Both the position numbers and the translations under genes were made by a program. The notes below the pieces were generated by a model that did no database searches, was not told where the DNA came from, and was given only the letters and a program-made list of their open reading frames with translations. From Pseudomonas sp. ERMR1:02 (GTDB lineage: Bacteria; Pseudomonadota; Gammaproteobacteria; Pseudomonadales; Pseudomonadaceae), in the NCBI RefSeq assembly GCF_002277815.1, contig NZ_NKJI01000007.1:124001-188000 (forward strand): a DNA stretch of 64,000 nucleotides, written 5' to 3'. This document shows positions 8,208 through 15,843 of this stretch, one piece after another (the stretch's first letter is position 1; each line of letters opens with the position of its first letter).

Positions 8208-8957
8208 ATGAAGGTTCTTGTAGCTGTCAAACGTGTTGTGGATTACAACGTCAAGGTTCGCGTCAAGGCGGACAATTCCGGCGTCGACCTCGCCAACGTC
8301 AAGATGTCGATGAACCCATTCTGCGAAATCGCAGTGGAAGAAGCCGTACGCCTGAAAGAGAAAGGCGTTGCGACTGAAATCGTCGTCGTCTCCGTGGGCC
8401 CGACTACCGCTCAAGAGCAACTGCGCACTGCGCTGGCTCTGGGTGCCGACCGAGCCATCCTCGTCGAATCCGCCGAAGATCTGACTTCCCTGGCCGTTGC
8501 CAAGCTGTTGAAAGCTGTTGTCGACAAGGAACAGCCTCAGCTGGTGATCCTTGGCAAACAAGCCATCGACAGCGACAACAACCAGACTGGCCAGATGCTC
8601 GCTGCATTGAGCGGCTACGGTCAGGGTACGTTCGCCTCCAAAGTCGAAATCAGCGGCGACAGCGTTGCCGTGACTCGCGAAGTCGACGGCGGCGCACAGA
8701 CAGTTTCCCTGAAACTGCCGGCCATCGTCACCACCGACCTGCGTTTGAACGAGCCGCGCTACGCGTCCCTGCCAAACATCATGAAAGCCAAGAAGAAGCC
8801 TCTCGAAGTGCTGACTCCGGACGCTTTGGGCGTTTCCACCGCCTCCACCAACAAGACCGTGAAAGTCGAAGCGCCTGCTGCACGCAGCGCGGGTATCAAG
8901 GTCAAGTCGGTGGCTGAACTGGTCGAGAAACTGAAAAACGAAGCGAAGGTAATCTGA
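8208..8957 (+). CDS. etfB: Electron transfer flavoprotein subunit beta
   Basis: Beta subunit of the soluble ETF heterodimer that collects electrons from acyl-CoA dehydrogenases. 249 aa, the usual length. It starts with the characteristic [20 protein letters not shown], contains the AMP-binding signature region ([18 protein letters not shown]) and ends with the [15 protein letters not shown] helix. AGGA lies just upstream of ATG 8208. It is separated from etfA by two bases and is co-transcribed and probably translationally coupled. Confidence 0.97.
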   Translation: MKVLVAVKRVVDYNVKVRVKADNSGVDLANVKMSMNPFCEIAVEEAVRLKEKGVATEIVVVSVGPTTAQEQLRTALALGADRAILVESAEDLTSLAVAKLLKAVVDKEQPQLVILGKQAIDSDNNQTGQMLAALSGYGQGTFASKVEISGDSVAVTREVDGGAQTVSLKLPAIVTTDLRLNEPRYASLPNIMKAKKKPLEVLTPDALGVSTASTNKTVKVEAPAARSAGIKVKSVAELVEKLKNEAKVI

Positions 8958-8959
8958 TC

Positions 8960-9889
8960 ATGACTATCTTGGTAATCGCCGAACACGACAACAAGGTAGT
9001 GGCTCCGGCCACCCTGAACACCATTGCTGCCGCCGCCAAAATCGGTGGTGACATCCACGTTCTGGTTGCAGGCCAGGGCGTTGGCGCCGTGGCTGAAGCC
9101 GCTGCGAAAATCGCTGGCGTGGCTAAAGTGCTGGTGGCCGACAACGCCGCTTACGCTCACCAACTGCCGGAAAACGTTGCGCCACTGGTAGCTGAGCTTG
9201 GCAAGGGCTACAGCCACATCCTGGCTGCCGCTACTTCCAACGGCAAAAACATCCTGCCGCGCGTTGCCGCTGCGCTGGACGTTGACCAGATCTCCGAGAT
9301 CATCTCGGTAGAAAGTGCCGACACCTTCAAGCGTCCGATCTACGCCGGTAACGCCATCGCTACCGTTCAGTCGAACGCTGCGGTCAAAGTGATCACCGTG
9401 CGTGCCACCGGTTTCGACCCGGTTGCAGCTGAAGGTGGTTCCGCTTCCGTTGAAGCCGTTGCTGCTGCTCACGACGCCGGGATCTCCAGCTTCGTCGGCG
9501 AAGAACTGGCCAAGTCCGATCGTCCGGAACTGACCGCTGCCAAGATCGTCGTTTCGGGCGGTCGCGGCATGCAGAACGGTGACAACTTCAAACACCTGTA
9601 CGCCCTGGCCGACAAGCTGGGCGCTGCTGTCGGCGCTTCCCGCGCCGCGGTCGACGCAGGTTTCGTACCCAACGACATGCAGGTCGGTCAGACCGGCAAG
9701 ATCGTTGCTCCACAGTTGTACATCGCCGTCGGTATCTCCGGCGCGATCCAGCACCTGGCCGGCATGAAAGACTCCAAGGTGATCGTTGCGATCAACAAGG
9801 ACGAAGAAGCGCCGATCTTCCAGGTGGCCGATTACGGCCTGGTGGCGGACCTGTTCGAAGCCATCCCTGAGTTCGAGAAGCTGGTCTAA
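8960..9889 (+). CDS. etfA: Electron transfer flavoprotein subunit alpha
   Basis: Alpha subunit of ETF. It binds FAD and completes the dimer with EtfB. 309 aa, normal length. N-terminal nucleotide-binding-like domain ([14 protein letters not shown]). The C-terminal FAD domain shows the family signature [23 protein letters not shown] followed by [25 protein letters not shown]. It directly follows etfB and ends before a strong terminator. Electron transfer goes on to the ETF-QO encoded divergently upstream. Confidence 0.97.
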   Translation: MTILVIAEHDNKVVAPATLNTIAAAAKIGGDIHVLVAGQGVGAVAEAAAKIAGVAKVLVADNAAYAHQLPENVAPLVAELGKGYSHILAAATSNGKNILPRVAAALDVDQISEIISVESADTFKRPIYAGNAIATVQSNAAVKVITVRATGFDPVAAEGGSASVEAVAAAHDAGISSFVGEELAKSDRPELTAAKIVVSGGRGMQNGDNFKHLYALADKLGAAVGASRAAVDAGFVPNDMQVGQTGKIVAPQLYIAVGISGAIQHLAGMKDSKVIVAINKDEEAPIFQVADYGLVADLFEAIPEFEKLV

Positions 9890-9911
9890 TCCAGCTGCTT
9901 AACTTATAAAG

Positions 9912-9940
9912 AGCCCGACCATTTGGTCGGGCTTTTTTTT
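9912..9940 (+). terminator. etfBA intrinsic terminator
   Basis: AGCCCGACC, loop ATTT, GGTCGGGCT and seven further T residues, 22 bases after the etfA stop. Confidence 0.93.
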
Positions 9941-9946
9941 GTCTTT

Positions 9947-10014
9947 CTGTAGGAGCCGGCTTGCTGGCGATGGCGATCTCGAGGACGCCATCGCCAGCAA
10001 GCCGGCTCCTACAG
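9947..10014. repeat. REP-like inverted pair (GGCTTGCTGGCGA type)
   Basis: Tight pair with a very short spacer (ggcgatctcgaggacgcc), so the whole unit folds as one long hairpin directly after the etfA terminator. Confidence 0.85.
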
Positions 10015-10050
10015 GGGGGATCTAACCGGGTTTGAGTGGAGTGTATTGCC

Positions 10051-10884
10051 ATGGATCTGCGCCGCGTGTGTGGCTGGTCAATGCTGGTGGGGTTGGCGTT
10101 GCTGCCGGGATTTTCCAATGCTGCGGGCAAGTGCGAACGCCTGATTGTCACCGGTAGCCCAGATGCGCCACCGTACCTGTGGCAAGACCCGCAGAACCCC
10201 AAACATCTGATCGGCGCCAGTGCCGACTTGCTACAGCAAGTGGCAGGGGAGTTGGGCATCAAGGTCGAACTGCTTTACGCCGGCAAACGCTTTCAGGCCC
10301 TGGACGAAGTACGCAGTGGCCGCATGGACATGCTGGCCGATGCATCGTTGACGGTCAGTGAGTTTGATTTCCTGGACTACATTCATCCGCCGTTGCTGGA
10401 GAACGATTACCTGGTCTGGACCCGCAAGGATTCGCCACTGGTCTACAACGACGTGCAGGACCTGCACGGTCATTCCGGCGCCGTGTCGGAAAAGTCTCGG
10501 TTGACCTCGGCATTCGGCACTTTCGCCGAGCAGCACTTGACCCTGACCCGTACGTCCAATCTGACCCAGGCCTTTCAGAAATTGCTTTTGGGTGAGGTGG
10601 AATATGTCCTGGCCGGCCGTTACTCGGGCATGGCGATGGCGCAGACGCTGGGCATGGCCAATGACCTGATCGTGCGCGGGCAACCAGTCGACAAGCCGGG
10701 ACTGTATCTGGCGGTTTCCCATAACTCGGCCTGCAACGATCCGTGGTTGCGCGGACAGTTGGCCAAAAAGATGACAGAATTGCCCGCGTCCGGACTGACG
10801 GAGGCTGTGCTGCAACGCAATATCGAGCGTTGGGATACGCAGCAGAAACATCCTGTCAGTACCCAAAACAGTAGGGATTTTTAG
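10051..10884 (+). CDS. Periplasmic substrate-binding protein, family 3-like
   Basis: Putative solute-binding protein of the amino-acid-type (SBP_bac_3) family, 277 aa. Residues 1-24 are a signal peptide (MDLRRVCGWSMLVGLALLP..SNA). The mature part opens with CERLIVTGSPDAPPYLW, the usual first strand and ligand loop, and includes GASADLLQQVAGELGIKVELLYA. No ABC permease or ATPase is adjacent, so it may be an orphan binding protein or a sensor-type component. ATG 10051 is chosen because the signal peptide starts there; GTG 10036 is also in frame. Its TAG stop overlaps the GTG start of the next gene, suggesting one operon with the two lipoproteins. Confidence 0.75.
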   Translation: MDLRRVCGWSMLVGLALLPGFSNAAGKCERLIVTGSPDAPPYLWQDPQNPKHLIGASADLLQQVAGELGIKVELLYAGKRFQALDEVRSGRMDMLADASLTVSEFDFLDYIHPPLLENDYLVWTRKDSPLVYNDVQDLHGHSGAVSEKSRLTSAFGTFAEQHLTLTRTSNLTQAFQKLLLGEVEYVLAGRYSGMAMAQTLGMANDLIVRGQPVDKPGLYLAVSHNSACNDPWLRGQLAKKMTELPASGLTEAVLQRNIERWDTQQKHPVSTQNSRDF

Positions 10885-11239
10885 TGAGTATTCGACCTCT
10901 TTTCGCTGCCCTGGCCATTCTGGCTCTGGCGGGTTGTGCAGCCGATCCGGCGCCGAATGAACAAATGCGCCTGACCGCACAGGCTCTCGAACAAGCCAAG
11001 GCCGTTGGCGCCACTGCCGATGAAGTGCCGGAAATGAAACTGGCCGAAGAAAATACAATCGCGCCAAGGGCAGCATGGCCGATCAATCCTTCAAGAACGC
11101 GCGCATGCGATCCGAGCAGGCCGAACTGGACGCGCGTCTGGCTGAGGCCCGGGTCCTGACACTCAAGAGTGAGGAGCAGTTGAGCGTGCTCAATACCCGC
11201 ATCGCCCGCCTGCGCAAGCAATTGGGAGATGCCCAATGA
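10884..11239 (+). pseudogene. DUF4398 lipoprotein, frameshifted in this sequence
   Basis: Small outer-membrane-type lipoprotein with a DUF4398 helical domain. The GTG start overlaps the previous stop. The signal sequence ends in a lipobox (LALAGC). After KLAEE (about 11050) the frame is lost, and the -1 frame continues with KYNRAKGSMADQSFKNARM and ends at TGA 11237-11239, overlapping the next ATG as ATGA. One extra A in the A4 run at 11050-11053 restores 118 residues. The family-like second half and the coupled overlap show the intact gene spans both frames. A sequencing error is as likely as true decay. Confidence 0.75.
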
Positions 11240-12048
11240 GACTCGGGTCCAAGGTTATCGGCGGTTTGATCCTGGCAGGTTGCGCGAGCCTTTACGGCTG
11301 TGCCGGTCAGCATAGTGAAGTGGCGTTGCAGCAGGCCGGTGCCGACTTCCAGAAGGTCAAGGAAGACTCCAACGTGTTGCGAATCGCGCCCAAGGACGTG
11401 ATTCGCGCCGGTGAGTCCCTGGCCCGCGCCGATCGTTTGTCCAGCTACTGGGGCAGCGGTTCGGATGTAGCGCATTACGCCTACCTGAGCCAGCGCTACA
11501 GCGAAATCGCTCGGGAGCACACCAATCAGGTGCTAAACGAAGAGCGCACCGCGAAGCTCGAACTGGAACGCCAGCGCCTGCAACTGGCCTTGCGCGAATC
11601 CAAGCTGCTCAGCGTGCAGCAGCAGGGCAAATGGCTCGAAGAGCAGATTGTGGCGCTGGCCACCACGCAGACCGACCGCGGTCTGGTGATGACCTTGGGC
11701 GATGTTCTGTTCGACACCGGTGAAGCGGAGCTGAAAAACTCGGCCAACCGCGTGGTATTGAAGATCGTGCAGTTCCTGCAGCTCAACCCCAAGCGTGTAG
11801 TGCGTATCGAAGGCTATGCCGACAGTACCGGCGGCAAGCAGGAAAACCTCAAGCTGTCCCGTGACCGTGCGCAATCGGTAGCGGACGTGCTGATGGACCT
11901 GGGCATCGACGACAAGCGCATTCAGGTCGAAGGGTACGGCGACGAGTACCCGGTGGACGCCAACGCTTCCGAGCGGGGGCGCGCGCAGAATCGTCGGGTG
12001 GAAATTGTGTTCTCCGACGAAAAAGGCCAGCTAGGCGCCGCTCGTTAA
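11236..12048 (+). CDS. OmpA-family peptidoglycan-binding lipoprotein
   Basis: Outer-membrane lipoprotein of 270 aa. The signal peptide ends in a lipobox-like LYGC (Cys22). Residues about 30-130 are helical and charged (DUF4398-like, KLELERQRLQLALRES). The C-terminal OmpA domain (about 145-260) has TLGDVLFDTGEAELK, VRIEGYADSTGG and the peptidoglycan-contacting NRRVEIVF. It is coupled by ATGA to the preceding DUF4398 lipoprotein, a pairing common in Pseudomonas. Likely role: envelope anchoring. Confidence 0.88.
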   Translation: MRLGSKVIGGLILAGCASLYGCAGQHSEVALQQAGADFQKVKEDSNVLRIAPKDVIRAGESLARADRLSSYWGSGSDVAHYAYLSQRYSEIAREHTNQVLNEERTAKLELERQRLQLALRESKLLSVQQQGKWLEEQIVALATTQTDRGLVMTLGDVLFDTGEAELKNSANRVVLKIVQFLQLNPKRVVRIEGYADSTGGKQENLKLSRDRAQSVADVLMDLGIDDKRIQVEGYGDEYPVDANASERGRAQNRRVEIVFSDEKGQLGAAR

Positions 12049-12084
12049 ACTCTGCATCAGGGTGACTCTGAAGATCCTGCATTA

Positions 12085-12184
12085 GCTGCGTAGGAGCGAG
12101 GCTTGCCCGCGAATGCGTTCTGGCAGTCGACATTTCTGTTGAAAGTGATGGACTCTTCGCGGGCAAGCCTCGCTCCTACGCAGC
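12085..12184. repeat. REP-like inverted pair (GAGGCTTGCCCGCGAA type)
   Basis: Arms GCTGCGTAGGAGCGAGGC... and the reverse complement flank a 45-base spacer. The outermost bases CTGCGTAGG/CCTACGCAG differ from the usual CTGTAGG but do so symmetrically in both arms, which preserves pairing. Confidence 0.85.
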
Positions 12185-12190
12185 TCCTGC

Positions 12191-12223
12191 AACCCGGCCT
12201 GCCAGTCAGCGCCGGGTTTTTTT
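12191..12223 (+). terminator. Terminator after the OmpA-like gene
   Basis: AACCCGGC, 12-base loop, GCCGGGTT followed by Ts. It sits just past the REP pair that follows the OmpA-family gene. Confidence 0.75.
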
Positions 12224-12385
12224 GCGCCTCCCAAATGCCCCGCAATTTTCAGTAAAAGCAGTACAGATTTTGCTGACACTGCACTGTATGGTCGACTATT
12301 GTGGTAACTGTCCCAGTACACTTCTAAACTGTTCCGGTATCGTTTCCGACAAGAATAAAATGCCTGTGAAATCGAGTGCTGCGTC

Positions 12386-13825
12386 ATGACCAACCTCTTG
12401 CTCTACCAACGTATTGCTCAGCAACTGGCCGAAGACATCCGCCGTGGTGTCTATCAACCGGGGGAGCGCGTGCCTTCGGTGCGCAAGATGAGTTCGCAGC
12501 TCAATGTCAGCCATGCCACGGTGTTACAGGCCTATGCCAACCTCGAAGATCAGGGGTTGATCCGTGCCCGGCCGCAGTCGGGTTACTACGTGCACCAGAC
12601 GCCGGCCCTTACTGCGCCGACGCCGGACATCGCCCGGGTCGAGCGCCCGGGCCTGGTCACCCGAAGCAGCATCATTCAACAGGTACTGGTCGAATCTCGC
12701 CGCGAAGGTGTGTTCCCTTTGGGCGCAGCGGTGCCGAGTGTTGACTATCTGCCGGTACGGGCCCTGCATCAGCAATTGGCCAAAGTCACCCGTTTCCACA
12801 GCCCCCGTGCGTTCAGCTACATGTTCAGCCCCGGTTTCGAGCCGCTGCGCCGACAAGTGGCAATCCGCATGCGCGATGCCGGCGTGGTGGTCGATCCTTC
12901 GGAAGTGGTGATCACCCACGGTTGTGTCGATGCCCTGCAGATGTCCTTGCGGGTGCTGACCCGGCCGGGCGATCTGATCGCTGCCGAGTCGCCGACCTAT
13001 TACGGTTTGCTGCAACTGGCCGATCTGTTGGGACTCAAGGTCATCGAGATCCCTAGCGATCCTGCCACCGGCATGAGTCTCGAAGCCCTGCAGCTTGCGG
13101 CCAATCAATGGTCGATCAAGGCACTGGTGCTGACCACGCGTCTGAGCAATCCATTGGGCGGCACCATGCCCGAAGAGCGGCAGAAACAACTGCTGCGCCT
13201 GGCGTCGGACTTCGACATCCAGATTGTCGAGGACGATATCTACGGCGAGCTGATGTTCGAGCAGGGGCGCACCAAAGCGCTCAAGGCCTATGATCGACTG
13301 GACCGGGTGATCTATTGCTCCAGTTTCTCCAAAACCCTGTCGCCAGGTGTGCGTATCGGCTGGATGATTGCTGGCAAGTTCCAGCAGGAAATCCAGCGTT
13401 TGCAGACTTTCAGTACTCATTCCGCTTGTAGCGTCACACAAATGGGCATTGCCGCTTATCTGGAGAATGGCGGTTACGACCGACATTTGCGTTACATCCG
13501 TCAGGAATACCGAAAGAACCTCAGCGCCTTCCAGTTGGCGGTACAGCAGTATTTCCCTGAAGGCACGCAAATGACGCGCCCAACCGGCGGCTTCATTTTG
13601 TGGGTGAGTTTGCCAGGAAGGGTCAATACCCAGGAATTGCACGTGCGAGCGTTGCAACAGGGCATCAGTATTGCGCCGGGGCTGATTTTCAGTAACACCG
13701 AGCAGTTCAATCATTGCATCCGGCTGAACTGCGGGATCCCCTGGAACCGAGAAGCCGAACGCGCATTGATGACCTTGGGCATGCTCGCCACCCAGCTTTG
13801 CCAGGAAATGGCCATCAGCCTGTGA
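12386..13825 (+). CDS. MocR-type PLP-dependent transcriptional regulator
   Basis: GntR-family regulator fused to a class I aminotransferase-like domain, 479 aa. The N-terminal winged helix (about 1-72) has AEDIRRGVYQPGERVPSVRKM and the recognition helix NVSHATVLQAYANLE. The linker is followed by the fold type I domain with LTTRLSNPLGGTMPEERQK, EDDIYGELMF and the PLP-lysine motif SSFSKTLSPGVRIGWM. It is probably a cytoplasmic activator or repressor that senses a PLP-reactive amino compound. The target is not evident: the downstream gene is unrelated and lies 99 bases away. Confidence 0.88.
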   Translation: MTNLLLYQRIAQQLAEDIRRGVYQPGERVPSVRKMSSQLNVSHATVLQAYANLEDQGLIRARPQSGYYVHQTPALTAPTPDIARVERPGLVTRSSIIQQVLVESRREGVFPLGAAVPSVDYLPVRALHQQLAKVTRFHSPRAFSYMFSPGFEPLRRQVAIRMRDAGVVVDPSEVVITHGCVDALQMSLRVLTRPGDLIAAESPTYYGLLQLADLLGLKVIEIPSDPATGMSLEALQLAANQWSIKALVLTTRLSNPLGGTMPEERQKQLLRLASDFDIQIVEDDIYGELMFEQGRTKALKAYDRLDRVIYCSSFSKTLSPGVRIGWMIAGKFQQEIQRLQTFSTHSACSVTQMGIAAYLENGGYDRHLRYIRQEYRKNLSAFQLAVQQYFPEGTQMTRPTGGFILWVSLPGRVNTQELHVRALQQGISIAPGLIFSNTEQFNHCIRLNCGIPWNREAERALMTLGMLATQLCQEMAISL

Positions 13826-13924
13826 CGGGGCGGGCAGGTTATTTCTGCCCGTGCTTGTCATGTCGCCTGCAACGAGCGAGCATATCGCCCCTCTGTCGTT
13901 TGCGCGATTTGCGCCGTTGGGTCC

Positions 13925-14392
13925 ATGAAACCGATTTTTCCTGCCGCCTGGTTGTTGATCTGCCTGTTAGTCAGCGCTCAGCCGGTATCCGTTTTGGCTG
14001 CTTCCGTTCAGGACAAGCCGGCCGCAAGCACTCCTTCGAAAAACCTGACTCCCGCAAAAAAAACGGCACCGGTTAAAAAGAAAGCCGCTGCGGAAAAAAA
14101 ACGCCCACCGATGGCCTCCAAGTCGAAACCGGCCAGTGAGGTGGTGAAAACCCAACTCCCTTCACCCAATCTGGATCTGAGCCTGCCCAAGGACATGGTC
14201 GAGGAGCTCAAGCCGATCGGTACCGTGCCATTGCCTAGGCACGAAACAGTCTTGCCGCAAATGTTCGGTGACAAAAGCAGCCAGTTCCAGCTCAACGGAC
14301 GCCTGATCAGCAATGAAATGAAGTTGCAACTGCGCAACGAAGAGCGCCGTGAAGTCGAAGGTGCAGCACTGGAATTCGAATTCAAGCGCTAA
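13925..14392 (+). CDS. Hypothetical secreted Lys/Ala/Pro-rich protein
   Basis: 155 aa. A signal peptide (about 1-25, MKPIFPAAWLLICLLVSAQPVSVLAA) is followed by a low-complexity KK/AA/PAKK segment to about residue 70. A conserved-looking C-terminal part includes FGDKSSQFQLNGRLISNEMKLQLRNEERREVEGAALEFEF. Similar Pseudomonas proteins are sometimes labelled translation initiation factor 2 because of the Lys/Ala-rich stretch; the signal peptide and lack of a G domain make that label wrong. Function unknown, probably periplasmic. Confidence 0.7.
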   Translation: MKPIFPAAWLLICLLVSAQPVSVLAASVQDKPAASTPSKNLTPAKKTAPVKKKAAAEKKRPPMASKSKPASEVVKTQLPSPNLDLSLPKDMVEELKPIGTVPLPRHETVLPQMFGDKSSQFQLNGRLISNEMKLQLRNEERREVEGAALEFEFKR

Positions 14393-14555
14393 TTCCTTCC
14401 CATCCGTGACCCGCTTGTCAGACGCTTTGTCGCAGACTGGTCGGTCACGCCCCTTTCCGGGAAAAACCCGGGTCAGGTAATTTAAAACAACTGTTTTAGC
14501 GGTTACTCTGTGCCTCGTCCTTTAACACATCGCCCGTCGCGAGGAGCTCGTCGTC
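14393..14555. other. Intergenic region with an AAAC-N4-GTTT dyad
   Basis: Non-coding. It contains TAAAACAACTGTTTTA (14483-14498), an imperfect palindrome 57 bases before the YkgJ-like gene. The core AAAC-N4-GTTT resembles PsrA half-sites but lacks the flanking G/C. It is recorded as a possible operator only. Confidence 0.3.
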
Positions 14556-14810
14556 ATGAAATGCCGTGAAGGCTGTGGCGCCTGTTGCATTGCCCCGTCC
14601 ATCAGTTCACCGATTCCCGGTATGCCCAACGGCAAAGCTGCCGGGGAACGTTGCCTGCAATTGTCTGCCGAGAACCTGTGCAACATTTTTGGCAAACCGG
14701 AGCGGCCGGCGGTGTGTTCGGCGTTCGAGGCGGATGTCGAGGTGTGCGGCAGCACCAGTGAAGAGGCCATCAGGTTAATTGGCTGGTGGGAGCAAATGAC
14801 CGCCGCGTGA
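14556..14810 (+). CDS. YkgJ-family cysteine cluster protein
   Basis: 84-aa cytoplasmic protein with the CxxxCxxCC pattern at the N-terminus (MKCREGCGACC) and further Cys in GERCLQLSAENLCNIFG and RPAVCSAF. The pattern fits a zinc- or Fe-S-binding CxxCxxCC-domain protein (UPF0153/YkgJ). GAGGAG lies 12 bases upstream of ATG 14556. Role unknown. It lies 40 bases upstream of the START-domain gene, possibly in one operon. Confidence 0.85.
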   Translation: MKCREGCGACCIAPSISSPIPGMPNGKAAGERCLQLSAENLCNIFGKPERPAVCSAFEADVEVCGSTSEEAIRLIGWWEQMTAA

Positions 14811-14850
14811 TGTGTCAACGAACGGAACTTCAACAATAAGGAATAAGACT

Positions 14851-15456
14851 ATGGGTTCGCTGCATCGTATGGCTGTGCTGTGTGGGTTGTCGGCTGTATT
14901 GGCCACTTCGGTCGCTCAGGCCGAAGACTGGAAAGTCGCCAAAAATGAAGACGGCATCAAAGTATCCCTGAGTGAAGTGGCCGGTTCCGATTACAAGGCC
15001 TATCAGGGCGTCACTTTGATGAAAACCACTATTGCCAAACTACGTGCGTTGCAGGAAGACGTGCCTGGCGCCTGCTCCTGGATTCACGAATGCAAGACCC
15101 AGAAGTTGCTCAAGCACGAAGGCGATCAGAGTTGGACTTACACTCAATTCAATACCCCATGGCCGGTCACCCCGCGTGATTCGGTGCTGCATGTCACTAC
15201 CATCGAAGGCGCCGACGGCAGCCTGACCCGCAAGCTCGAAGGCGTGCCCAAGTACCTGCCGGAAGAAAAAGGCTTTGTGCGGGTCGCCAAGGTCGATGGC
15301 TTCTGGAAGTTCGTTCCCAAGGGTGATCAGGTTGAAGTGACCTATCAGGTACACACCGAGCCGGGTGGCAGCGTACCGTCGATGGTTGCCAACAAGTTCG
15401 TGGTCGATGCACCGTTCGATACCTTGAAAAACCTCAAGGCTCGGGCTGAAAAATAA
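14851..15456 (+). CDS. START-domain secreted protein
   Basis: 201 aa. Signal peptide MGSLHRMAVLCGLSAVLATSVAQA, then a START/polyketide-cyclase lipid-binding fold from DWKVAKNEDGIKVSLSEV through WPVTPRDSVLHVTTIEG to the C-terminal helix FVVDAPFDTLKNLKARAE. AAGGAA is placed correctly before ATG 14851; an upstream in-frame start at 14812 would ruin the signal peptide. It probably binds a hydrophobic ligand in the periplasm. The ligand is unknown. Confidence 0.85.
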   Translation: MGSLHRMAVLCGLSAVLATSVAQAEDWKVAKNEDGIKVSLSEVAGSDYKAYQGVTLMKTTIAKLRALQEDVPGACSWIHECKTQKLLKHEGDQSWTYTQFNTPWPVTPRDSVLHVTTIEGADGSLTRKLEGVPKYLPEEKGFVRVAKVDGFWKFVPKGDQVEVTYQVHTEPGGSVPSMVANKFVVDAPFDTLKNLKARAEK

Positions 15457-15501
15457 TCCCCTTCGCCCTCTCAAGGGCATGGTTGAAGGGGCATGGTTGA
15501 T

Positions 15502-15613
15502 CGTTCCCACGCTCTGCGTGGGAATGCATCCCGTGACGCTCCGCGTCACATTGCGCAGGACTCAAGCCTTGCGTCGCCAGTGGAACGCGGAGCGTCCCTT
15601 GCGGCATTCCCAA
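15502..15613. repeat. Degenerate CGTTCCCACGCTCTGCGTGG-type repeat
   Basis: This belongs to a different family from the REP units: two short palindromes (TTCCCACGC-tct-GCGTGGGAA and TGACGCTCCGCGTCA) followed by a partly inverted second half (GGAACGCGGAGCGTCCC ... GGCATTCCC). The second arm is eroded (CATTCCCAACC instead of CATTCCCACG). The remaining 15614-15843 shows nothing I can name. Confidence 0.6.
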
Positions 15614-15843
15614 CCAAGTTGCAGCCTTTATTGTGTTTCCAGATATACGTTGCACATAATTTCACAAAGCCTCCAAGACAATTCGCGCGCGCCGGCATGA
15701 CCGGGCAGTAATCAATGGCAATGCCGCGGTTGATCGTGCACCATTTGCGCACCGCGCAAACCCCGGGGCCAAGTAATGGCCGATAGAGGGCAGGGCGCAG
15801 CTGTTTTTTTGAAACTTCAACTTCCAATGGGTCCTAAAACGAC

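Noticed and set aside
11040..11060. Programmed -1 frameshifting in the DUF4398 gene
   Set aside because: GAAGAAAATAC is not a classical X-XXY-YYZ slippery heptamer in the zero frame and no downstream pseudoknot is evident. Seven similar one-base losses elsewhere favour an assembly error.
13925..14392. Annotation as translation initiation factor 2
   Set aside because: The only similarity is a Lys/Ala/Pro-rich stretch; the protein has a signal peptide and no GTPase domain.
14483..14498. TAAAACAACTGTTTTA as a second PsrA operator
   Set aside because: The core AAAC-N4-GTTT fits but the required flanking G/C bases are absent and the downstream genes have no link to fatty acid use. Kept only as a possible dyad.
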